22,736 nt of DNA from JAGKXB01 sp964498835 (lineage in GTDB: Bacteria; Pseudomonadota; Gammaproteobacteria; Burkholderiales; Burkholderiaceae_D): positions 1-22,736 of the forward strand of contig CAZCIX010000030.1 in the NCBI GenBank assembly GCA_964498835.1. Reading direction: 5' to 3'. Shown piece by piece: positions 15,949 to 22,736 of this stretch. The notes under the pieces were generated by a model. The model did no database searches. It had not been told where the DNA came from and was given only the letters and a program-made list of their open reading frames with translations. The translations under genes were made by a program, and so were the position numbers. The stretch's first letter is position 1. Each line of letters opens with the position of its first letter.

Positions 15949-16719
15949 ATGAATTTTTTGCAAGCGAATCAACCAAAAATCGCTCTGGGGGTCAATATTG
16001 ATCACGTCGCCACGCTGCGCAATGCGCGTGCCGCGACGTATCCCGATCCTTTGCGTGCCGCTTTGTTGGCGGAGGAGGCGGGGGCGGATGCGATCACGCT
16101 GCATTTGCGCGAAGATCGTCGTCATATTAAGGATGCGGATGTGATTGCAATGCGTCCATTGTTAAAGACGCGTATGAATTTAGAGTGTGCAATCACGGCG
16201 GAAATGCTGGATTTTGCTTGTCGTATCAAACCACAAGATGCATGTTTGGTACCTGAACGACGTGCAGAAATCACCACAGAAGGCGGTTTGGATGTGGTGC
16301 GTCTTTTCCCGCAAGTGCAGGCGGCGATTAAACAATTGCAAACAGAAAACATTCGGGTGAGCCTATTCATCGATCCTGATCCATTGCAAGTGCAAGCGGC
16401 GGCGGAAGCGGGGGCGCCAGTGATTGAGTTGCATACGGGTACTTATGCCGATGCTGATGATGCTGAAAAGCAACAGGCTGCACTGGCGCGAGTGCAGCAA
16501 AGCACGATAGATGGCGTGAAGCGTGGATTAATCGTCAATGCGGGGCACGGTTTGCATTACACCAATGTGCAGGCGATTGCGGCGATTTCTGATATCACTG
16601 AGTTAAACATCGGTCACGCTATCGTGGCGCATGCGGTATTTGTCGGTTGGCAAGCAGCGGTGCGGGAAATGAAATCACTGATGTGGGCAGCGCGCTTGGC
16701 AGCGCTCAATCATGCTTAA
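15949..16719 (+). CDS. pdxJ: Pyridoxine 5'-phosphate synthase
   Basis: A 256-aa TIM-barrel enzyme that condenses 1-deoxyxylulose 5-phosphate with 3-amino-2-oxopropyl phosphate to form pyridoxine 5'-phosphate, the last ring-closing step of DXP-dependent vitamin B6 synthesis. Signature segments are LGVNIDHVATLRNAR (13-27), DAITLHLREDRRHI (47-60), NLECAIT, a conserved CLVPERR..TTEGGLD stretch, and VNAGHGLHYTNV. A strong ribosome binding site (AGGAG, 15936-15940 region) precedes the ATG and overlaps the recO stop. acpS follows 19 bp downstream, the usual pdxJ-acpS pair. Confidence 0.98.
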   Translation: MNFLQANQPKIALGVNIDHVATLRNARAATYPDPLRAALLAEEAGADAITLHLREDRRHIKDADVIAMRPLLKTRMNLECAITAEMLDFACRIKPQDACLVPERRAEITTEGGLDVVRLFPQVQAAIKQLQTENIRVSLFIDPDPLQVQAAAEAGAPVIELHTGTYADADDAEKQQAALARVQQSTIDGVKRGLIVNAGHGLHYTNVQAIAAISDITELNIGHAIVAHAVFVGWQAAVREMKSLMWAARLAALNHA

Positions 16720-16738
16720 TCATGTTTCATAGCGCACA

Positions 16739-17131
16739 ATGATTTTCGGTATAGGCACGGACATCGTTCAAATCTCACGCATACAAGCAGCGTATGCGCG
16801 ACATGGCGAGCGCTTGGCAGAAAAAATTCTCGGCCCTTTAGAACTACCAATTTACAAGCAACGCCAGGAAAAAGTCCCCGCCCGCGCTATTCGTTTTTTG
16901 GCCACGCGTTTTGCGGCTAAAGAAGCATTCCTCAAAGCCATTAATCTTCAGGTTCCCATGAATTGGCATGCGATGCAAATACTGAGCGAACCTAGCGGTC
17001 GGCCAATATTGGCGACTAATGGCGCACTGGCTGAGTTGATGGCGCAGCACGCGTTGACGGTGCAAGTGTCAATGAGTGATGAGGCGGAATACGCGGTGGC
17101 TTTTGTGATTGTGGAAAAGAGTCAAAAATGA
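16739..17131 (+). CDS. acpS: Holo-[acyl-carrier-protein] synthase
   Basis: A 130-aa phosphopantetheinyl transferase that moves 4'-phosphopantetheine from CoA to apo-ACP, activating it for fatty acid synthesis. The family motif GIGTDIVQISRI carries metal-binding Asp8, and the second motif FAAKEAFLKAI carries Glu62. A trimeric AcpS-type fold is expected from length. It is the last gene of the tight cluster: a palindromic repeat and a fresh ribosome binding site separate it from nagZ. Confidence 0.97.
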   Translation: MIFGIGTDIVQISRIQAAYARHGERLAEKILGPLELPIYKQRQEKVPARAIRFLATRFAAKEAFLKAINLQVPMNWHAMQILSEPSGRPILATNGALAELMAQHALTVQVSMSDEAEYAVAFVIVEKSQK

Positions 17132-17162
17132 GTGCGATTAAAACGATGAGTAACCGTTAATT

Positions 17163-17194
17163 CGTCGTTCCCATGGGTTTAGGCGGTAACGACG
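17163..17194. repeat. Short hairpin related to the 462-552 repeat
   Basis: CGTCGTT (17163-17169) pairs with AACGACG (17188-17194) around an 18-nt loop. The segment 17164-17186 matches 464-486 at 20 of 23 positions (GTCGTTCCC, three differing bases, GGTTTAGGCGG), so this is a shortened or decayed copy of the same intergenic repeat. It sits between acpS and nagZ. No U-run follows, so an intrinsic terminator is not supported. Confidence 0.65.
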
Positions 17195-17249
17195 GTAATA
17201 AAGGTAATTGCACTAAATCATTCTAAAAAATAAAAAGGACATAAAGGAT

Positions 17250-18320
17250 ATGAGCCATACAACCCACAACCTCGGTCCAGTCATGCTGGACGTGGTCTCC
17301 ACCGTACTGAACGCCGACGACATTCGCCGGATTCAACACCCCTTAACCGGTGGTGTCATTTTGTTCGCCCGCAATTATGAAAATCGTGCGCAATTAACAG
17401 CGTTGACCGCAGCGATCCATGCAGCGCGGCCTGGGATTTTGATTGCGGTTGATCATGAAGGTGGGCGTGTACAGCGCTTCAAAACTGATGGTTTTACCAA
17501 GCTTCCAACCATGCGCAGCTTGGGCGCATTGTGGGATCAAAATCCTGTGCAAGCGAGCAAGACGGCGACTGTGGTTGGCTATGTTTTGGCGGCGGAGTTG
17601 CGTGCTTGTGGTGTAGATTTATCTTTCACGCCAGTACTCGATTTGGATTACGGCGCCTCCAGCGTGATCGGTGACCGAGCATTTCATCGTGATGCATCAA
17701 TAGTGAGTGCATTAGCAAAAAGCTTAAATCACGGTTTATTGCTAGCCGGCATGAAAAATTGCGGCAAGCATTTCCCGGGCCATGGTTTTGTCGCAGCCGA
17801 TTCTCACCTCGCCGTGCCGGTTGATACCCGTAGTTTGCAAGAGATCCTGGCGCAAGATGCGGTTCCTTACGACGACTTGGGCATGAGTTTGTCCGCAGTC
17901 ATGCCAGCGCATGTGATTTATCCCGAAGTGGATGCGCATCCGGCTGGATTTTCCAAAAAATGGTTGAACATATTGCGCCATGACATGGGCTTTCAAGGCG
18001 TCATCTTCAGCGATGACTTAAGCATGGAAGGCGCTAGTGTCGCTGGTGACGTCACCGCCGGTGCGCACGCTGCATTGGCCGCAGGATGCGACATGGTCTT
18101 GATTTGCAATTCACCGAATAAAGCCGACCAATTGCTCAACACCTTGCAATTTGATTGCAATACAGAAACTGCGCGTTCATCCTTAAGCCGGTTGCAAGCT
18201 TTGTTGCCACAAAACAAGGCATTAAGTTGGGATGATTTGCAAGAGAATAATACGTATCAATCTGCAAAATTGTTGATACAGCAACTCAGCAATTCAGCAA
18301 CTGAATACATGAGTAACTGA
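17250..18320 (+). CDS. nagZ: Beta-N-acetylglucosaminidase (glycoside hydrolase family 3)
   Basis: A 356-aa cytosolic enzyme that removes GlcNAc from GlcNAc-1,6-anhydroMurNAc peptides in peptidoglycan recycling. Family hallmarks are LIAVDHEGGRVQRF (64-77), KHFPGHG (173-179), and the Asp184-x-His186 dyad that serves as general acid/base in NagZ. The FSDDLSMEGA segment (253-262) holds the nucleophile Asp. Two AAGGA-type ribosome binding sequences precede ATG 17250. NagZ products can act as inducers of AmpC-type beta-lactamases where AmpR exists; neither ampC nor ampR is in this window. A ~20-residue C-terminal tail (QLSNSATEYMSN) is polar. Confidence 0.97.
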   Translation: MSHTTHNLGPVMLDVVSTVLNADDIRRIQHPLTGGVILFARNYENRAQLTALTAAIHAARPGILIAVDHEGGRVQRFKTDGFTKLPTMRSLGALWDQNPVQASKTATVVGYVLAAELRACGVDLSFTPVLDLDYGASSVIGDRAFHRDASIVSALAKSLNHGLLLAGMKNCGKHFPGHGFVAADSHLAVPVDTRSLQEILAQDAVPYDDLGMSLSAVMPAHVIYPEVDAHPAGFSKKWLNILRHDMGFQGVIFSDDLSMEGASVAGDVTAGAHAALAAGCDMVLICNSPNKADQLLNTLQFDCNTETARSSLSRLQALLPQNKALSWDDLQENNTYQSAKLLIQQLSNSATEYMSN

Positions 18321-18388
18321 GAAAAGAGTGTGTGAGTAAAGCGTGCGGTACTTTTTAGGGTAAAACTAAAACACTGAATGTGAAAAAT

Positions 18389-19030
18389 ATGACAGTCTTT
18401 ATTAATCCCGGTCCAGATTTGTCGGCATCGACGTATTTTATTCAATGTCATTCATTATTTGATTTTTCCAACTTTGCTGAAAATGATAGCGTTTCCGTTG
18501 GGGATCGAGAGATAGCATTGATTCGAGAAGTGGGCGATCGGTTAATTCAATCACATTCCAATACGCAAGCTACTACCGATCAAAATATTGTCAGCGATTA
18601 TCGTAGATCCAATGTCGCATGGTTTGATCCGCATGACGCTGATCATCATTGGCTGATTAAAAGGTTGTCAGACAACATTGCTTATTTTAATGCGTTGAAT
18701 TGGAATTTTGACCTGACAGGATTTGTTGAGTCTTGTCAGTACACTGTTTATGATGCCGCCCAGCTTGGTCATTATGATTGGCATCTTGATGCACATAGTC
18801 AATGGAATAGTTCTCCTCGCAAATTGAGCGTAGTGATTCAATTATCAGATCCAAGTGAATACGAGGGAGGGGAGTTTTGTATCAAAACCCATCGTGATGA
18901 GACCATATTGCCAAAGGAAAAAGGCTCGTTGATTATGTTCCCTAGCTATATATTGCACAAAGTCAAACCCGTAACGAGAGGGGTTAGACGATCATTTGTT
19001 TGTTGGATTAGTGGTCCAAAATTACGTTGA
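18389..19030 (+). CDS. 2OG-Fe(II) oxygenase (prolyl 4-hydroxylase-like fold)
   Basis: A 213-aa non-haem iron dioxygenase. The metal triad reads His132-Leu-Asp134 (GHYDWHLDAHS) and His190 (SYILHKVKPVT). Arg200, ten residues on in GVRRSFVCWISG, is the expected 2-oxoglutarate carboxylate ligand. YEGGEFCIK and KGSLIMFPS are the usual strands between. The N-terminal ~70 residues are not recognisable. The closest memory match is the P4Hc/PKHD-like 2OG oxygenases of bacteria and cyanophages, whose substrates are mostly unknown. GTG 18380 would add three residues. The gene lies between nagZ and uvrC, which are often near each other in relatives, so it is probably an accessory insertion together with the MORN gene 68 bp downstream. 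Confidence 0.9.
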   Translation: MTVFINPGPDLSASTYFIQCHSLFDFSNFAENDSVSVGDREIALIREVGDRLIQSHSNTQATTDQNIVSDYRRSNVAWFDPHDADHHWLIKRLSDNIAYFNALNWNFDLTGFVESCQYTVYDAAQLGHYDWHLDAHSQWNSSPRKLSVVIQLSDPSEYEGGEFCIKTHRDETILPKEKGSLIMFPSYILHKVKPVTRGVRRSFVCWISGPKLR

Positions 19031-19098
19031 AATTATTCAATCGTTAACTATTCGTGATGTTAAAATGACATTTTTGCAATCATATTGTTGAGGTGCTT

Positions 19099-19959
19099 AT
19101 GATATTGTCGTCTTCTTTTCTTAATGTTGGACCTTACGTTCCTCTTCCTTCTGTCACTGGCAAGCTTGTGGGGAGCAATCCGTCCGGGCTCGGTCAATTT
19201 GATCAGTCCGATATCGCTGATGAAAAGATAAAGTTAATTGCTGACGGATTGCTCGAATCCAATGGTGGTGATATGCATACGGCGATTGAGTTTGGGTTAA
19301 GTTTATTTGGCAAAGCGCAAGAGTTATATGTCAACTCCAAAGATTCTCGTCTCTTACGTTATTTGGCTGAACTTGAGTTGGCTAAGCAATCTGGAAAAAC
19401 TGAAATATTCCTAGGTGATACGAATGGAATAGGAATCTGGAGTCGGACAGACAATCAAGTATTTTTCGGGACCTTTAAAGATGGCGAATTGGTTACCGGG
19501 GAGCACCTGGATCAGCACGGCAATCATTATGTTGGTCAGTTCAAGGGTGGTCACTACTCTGGAAGAGGGACCATGTCTTGGCTGGATGGCGCGAAGTATG
19601 AAGGAAATTTTTCCGAAGGACAGCCTCATGGAAAGGGTGTAGTTACCCATCCTAACAATGAAACATATCAGGGTGATTTCTTCAGGGGGCATAAGCATGG
19701 CCAATGTGATTGTGAAAAAAACCCATCTGGGGAAGTGTATAAGGGTGGTTTCTTGGACGACAAAAAGTCCGGAAGCGGGACACTCACCTATCCCAATGGT
19801 GATGTTTATGATGGGCAGTTCTATGACAATCTTCCTCATGGATTTGGTGTATTTACAACGAGCGATGGAAGATCTTTTAATCAAGAATACGAGCAAGGAA
19901 ACCGAATGAGTTCGACCCCTGTTGTATTAAGTGATAAAGGTTGTTGTGTCATTAATTGA
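19099..19959 (+). CDS. MORN-repeat protein with C-terminal CaaX-like motif
   Basis: A 286-aa protein. Residues 1-120 are unrecognised, with a helical stretch (about 55-98). From about 121 there is a degenerate repeat, then five MORN repeats starting at Tyr144, Tyr167, Tyr190, Tyr214 and Tyr237, of the form Y-x-G-x-F-x-x-G-x-x-x-G-x-G. These form a beta-sheet scaffold, known chiefly from eukaryotic membrane- and phosphoinositide-associated proteins but also found in bacteria. The protein ends Lys-Gly-Cys-Cys-Val-Ile-Asn, which fits a CaaX box with an adjacent cysteine. No signal peptide is visible. Start ATG 19099 is preferred because TGAGGTG lies 5-6 nt upstream; GTG 19093 would overlap it. 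The repeat call is firm; a role as a host-directed or membrane-associated protein is inference. Confidence 0.9.
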   Translation: MILSSSFLNVGPYVPLPSVTGKLVGSNPSGLGQFDQSDIADEKIKLIADGLLESNGGDMHTAIEFGLSLFGKAQELYVNSKDSRLLRYLAELELAKQSGKTEIFLGDTNGIGIWSRTDNQVFFGTFKDGELVTGEHLDQHGNHYVGQFKGGHYSGRGTMSWLDGAKYEGNFSEGQPHGKGVVTHPNNETYQGDFFRGHKHGQCDCEKNPSGEVYKGGFLDDKKSGSGTLTYPNGDVYDGQFYDNLPHGFGVFTTSDGRSFNQEYEQGNRMSSTPVVLSDKGCCVIN

Positions 19960-20033
19960 CGTGATTGTTCGCAAATTGTTATTTGGCTGAATGTTGATGA
20001 TCAAATTTTCTTGATTAACTCTTTACATTAAAA

Positions 20034-22054
20034 ATGTCACCGCCAACTTCACGTGAAATCGTATTGGCAACAGTATCAAAGTTGCCTCACCTACCTGGCG
20101 TCTATCGTTATTTTGATGCAGACAATGTGGTGCTGTATGTGGGAAAAGCGCGTGNNNNNNNNNNNNNNNNNNNNNNNNNNNNNNNNNNNNNNNNNNNNNN
20201 NNNNNNNNNNNNNNNNNNNNNNNNNNNNNNNNNNNNNNNNNNNNNNNNNNNNNNGTCTATCGTTATTTTGATGCAGACAATGTGGTGCTGTATGTGGGAA
20301 AAGCGCGTGATTTGAAGAGGCGTGTTTCCAGCTATTTCCAGAAAAACCACACCAGTCCTCGTATTGCCATGATGGTCGAGCGTATTGCTCGTTTGGAAAC
20401 GACAGTGACACAGAGCGAGGCTGAAGCGCTGATTTTGGAAAACAATTTGATTAAAGCGCTGCAACCGCGTTTTAACATTTTGTTTCGTGATGACAAATCT
20501 TATCCCTACCTCAAAATTACCGGCCAGGAAGTCCCGCGAATGTTGTATTACCGTGGTGCGGTGGATAAAAAAAACCAGTATTTTGGCCCGTTTCCTAGCG
20601 TTTGGGCGATCAAGGAATCGCTACAAATTTTGCAAAAAGTATTTCAATTGCGCACCTGTGAAGACAGCGTGTTTGCTAATCGTACTCGTCCTTGTTTGCT
20701 GCACCAAATCCATCGTTGCAGCGCGCCTTGTGTGCAGGCGATTAGTAAAGAAGAGTATGCGAAGGATGTAGAAAATGCTGCTAAGTTTTTGCGTGGCCGC
20801 CAGACGGAAGTATTGGCGGCGATGGAAAAAGATATGCATGCCTACGCGCAAGAACTCAAGTTCGAACAAGCAGCGTTAGTGCGCAATCAAATCGCGGCTT
20901 TATCGAAAGTATTGCATCAACAAAGTATGGAAACTGGTGATGAAACCGATGTCGATATCATTGCCGTTGTCGCCCAAGGTGGCCAGGCTTGCGTCAATGT
21001 GGCTATGGTTAGGGGCGGACGGCATTTGGGTGATCGCGCTTATTTTCCTAGCCATTGGAGTGATGCGCAAAAATGGATGGAAAGCATGGATACGGACGTA
21101 GAAACGATGGAAAACGTCGTTTTAAAAGCTTTCCTGGCGCAGCATTACATAGACAAATTTGTTCCCAATACCATTATTGTGAATATCGCATTGGACGAAC
21201 CCGCGCTCATCCTGGCCTTGGTTGAGCAGTGCGGGCATCGCATCAATATCGTGCAGCAACCGCATGGACAACGCCGTCAGTGGTTAGACATGGCGTCTAA
21301 AGGTGCGGAAATGGCATTGATACGCTTTTTGTCCGAGCAAGGTTCACAGCAATTGCGCACGCGTGCCTTGATGGAAGTGTTGGAAGTTGAGCTTGCTGAT
21401 AGCGATCAGTTACGCGTTGAATGCTTTGATATCAGCCATACGCAAGGAGAAGCGACGCAGGCATCGTGTGTTGTTTTCCATCATCATGCGATGCAGTCTG
21501 GCGAGTATAGACGTTATAATATTAACAATATTGTGCCGGGTGATGATTATGCCGCTATGCGCCAGGTATTGACGCGTCGGTATGAAAAAGTCGCGCAAGG
21601 TGATGGCGTTATGCCAGATATTGCCTTAATCGACGGTGGCAAAGGGCAGGTGGAAGTTGCTCGACAAGTGTTTGAAGAGTTGGGCTTGGATATCAGTACT
21701 ATCGTCGGTGTAGCCAAAGGTGAAAACCGCAAAGTAGGACTGGAAACCTTGCTATTTGTGGATGGCCGTGCAGCCAAAGAATTGGGCAAGGAATCCGCCG
21801 CATTGATGTTGATTGCGCAAATTCGTGATGAAGCCCATCGTTTTGCCATCACCGGCATGCGTGCAAAACGCGCCAAGGCACGTCAGACGTCGCAATTGGA
21901 AGAAATTGAAGGCATTGGTGCCAAACGACGGCAAAGATTATTAACCCGTTTTGGTGGTTTGCGCGGTGTAATTGATGCTAGTGTGGAAGATTTGGTGACG
22001 GTTGATGGGATTTCACACCAGTTGGCTGAAGAAATTTATAAACAATTGCATTAA
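20034..22054 (+). CDS. uvrC: UvrABC system protein C (excinuclease subunit), interrupted by an assembly gap
   Basis: Dual-incision nuclease of nucleotide excision repair. A 100-N gap at 20155-20254 is flanked by identical 55-bp sequences. Removing 20155-20309 joins VGKAR to DLKRRVSSYF in frame and gives 621 residues, normal for UvrC. Numbering on the joined protein: the GIY-YIG domain is at about 19-95 (GVYRYFD, YVGKARDLKRR, catalytic Glu84 in LILENN). Cys157, 169, 177 and 181 have the spacing of the cysteine cluster reported to bind an Fe-S centre in E. coli UvrC. A UVR motif lies in LKFEQAALVRNQIAAL. The RNase H-like domain includes VECFDISHTQGE and ALIDGGKGQ. A tandem helix-hairpin-helix (EGIGAKRRQRLL, VDGISHQLAEEI) closes the protein. 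pgsA follows 80 bp downstream, the usual pairing. Confidence 0.95.
20100..20309. other. Assembly gap (100 N) with 55-bp duplicated flanks, inside uvrC
   Basis: Bases 20155-20254 are N. The sequences 20100-20154 and 20255-20309 are identical over 55 bp. The duplicate length is the same as at the first gap (3022-3231), which identifies a fixed k-mer overlap left by assembly. Collapsing it restores the conserved UvrC N-terminus without loss or gain of residues. Confidence 0.92.
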
Positions 22055-22134
22055 AGTAGCGCAAAAGTACGTAAAAGTACGTTAGATTTCGTTACTGCAA
22101 TTTTTGTAAAAATCTAATGAGCCTATAAATAATT

Positions 22135-22710
22135 ATGTTATTTAATATTCCCATTCTGCTGACATGGCTGCGCGTTGCATTGATTCCCTTGGTTGTTGGC
22201 GTATTTTATTTGCCTGATACATGGCTATCCCTGCATGAAAAAGGCATTGCTTCGACCGCTGTGTTTATTGTTGCCGCCGTGACGGATTGGTTTGATGGCT
22301 TTTTGGCACGGCGCTGGAATGAAACTTCAGCATTTGGCGCTTTTCTTGATCCAGTCGCAGATAAGTTGATGGTGGCTGGCGCATTATTAGTCTTGGTGCA
22401 GTTTGATCGCGTGAATGCCGCGATTGCTTTTATTATTATCGGCCGTGAAATTACTATTTCTGCTCTGCGTGAGTGGATGGCGCAGATTGGTGCGTCGAAA
22501 TCGATTGCTGTTAGTTCACTTGGAAAGATCAAAACAACCGCACAAATGGCTGCGATCCCGATGTTGTTGTATTCCGCTCCTTTGTTCGGCACGATGCATA
22601 CTCAAATTGTTGGAACGTGGTTACTGGGCGTGGCTGCCATATTGACAGTTTGGTCGATGTTTTATTATTTACGTCGTGCCTGGCCTTTGATTAAAGAAAA
22701 GACGATTTAA
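22135..22710 (+). CDS. pgsA: CDP-diacylglycerol-glycerol-3-phosphate 3-phosphatidyltransferase
   Basis: A 191-aa inner-membrane enzyme that makes phosphatidylglycerophosphate from CDP-diacylglycerol and glycerol 3-phosphate, the committed step to phosphatidylglycerol and cardiolipin. The CDP-alcohol phosphotransferase signature is complete: Asp51, Asp54-Gly55, Ala58-Arg59, Gly68, Asp72 and Asp76 in the segment DWFDGFLARRWNE...GAFLDPVADK. Several transmembrane helices are evident (about 6-26, 38-50, 80-100, 141-180). The start MLFNIPILLTWLR is canonical for PgsA. It follows uvrC as in most proteobacteria. Only 26 bp remain after its stop, with no further feature. Confidence 0.97.
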   Translation: MLFNIPILLTWLRVALIPLVVGVFYLPDTWLSLHEKGIASTAVFIVAAVTDWFDGFLARRWNETSAFGAFLDPVADKLMVAGALLVLVQFDRVNAAIAFIIIGREITISALREWMAQIGASKSIAVSSLGKIKTTAQMAAIPMLLYSAPLFGTMHTQIVGTWLLGVAAILTVWSMFYYLRRAWPLIKEKTI

Positions 22711-22736
22711 CTATCCGAAATTTAAAGTGAGTCACT

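Noticed and set aside
19411..19896. 161-codon minus-strand ORF opposite the MORN gene
   Set aside because: The plus strand carries regular MORN repeats with a good ribosome binding site; the antisense frame is explained by the repeated codons.
22711..22736. tRNA gene start after pgsA, as in some relatives
   Set aside because: Only 26 bp remain and they show no acceptor-stem or D-arm pattern.

Overview
The gene content points to a betaproteobacterium of the order Burkholderiales, probably close to Oxalobacteraceae. The run lepA-lepB-DUF4845-rnc-era-recO-pdxJ-acpS-nagZ-(insert)-uvrC-pgsA, preceded by a mucD/degP-type protease and a glutaredoxin-like gene, is the order known from that group. 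Base composition looks low for the order, with several very AT-rich intergenic stretches. The genus cannot be named from the sequence alone.

Layout. (1) 1-3871: the end of an RND periplasmic adaptor gene and a complete MdtB/MdtC-like RND efflux transporter gene, separated by a palindromic intergenic repeat. (2) 3984-7708: an accessory region. It holds a minus-strand, lineage-specific membrane protein with a 9-bp tandem repeat, a minus-strand HI0933-type flavoprotein, and a plus-strand secreted, probably outer-membrane beta-barrel protein. (3) 8063-9887: Do-family protease and glutaredoxin-like protein. (4) 10162-18320: the core block of translation, secretion, RNA processing, repair, PLP synthesis, lipid and cell-wall recycling genes, all on the plus strand. 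(5) 18389-19959: two accessory genes, a 2OG-Fe(II) oxygenase and a MORN-repeat protein, inserted between nagZ and uvrC. (6) 20034-22710: uvrC and pgsA.

Two 100-N gaps (3077-3176 and 20155-20254) are each flanked by an exact 55-bp duplicate. They look like assembly artefacts. Removing one duplicate and the Ns restores intact genes: a 1031-aa RND pump and a 621-aa UvrC.

The most unusual observation is that two unrelated accessory proteins end in eukaryote-style CaaX prenylation motifs. The membrane protein at 3984-4934 ends in Gly-Cys-Leu-Ile-Ser, and the MORN protein at 19099-19959 ends in Gly-Cys-Cys-Val-Ile-Asn. MORN repeats are themselves most familiar from eukaryotic membrane-associated proteins. 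This suggests, without proving it, that the bacterium lives in or on eukaryotic cells and delivers proteins that host enzymes lipidate.
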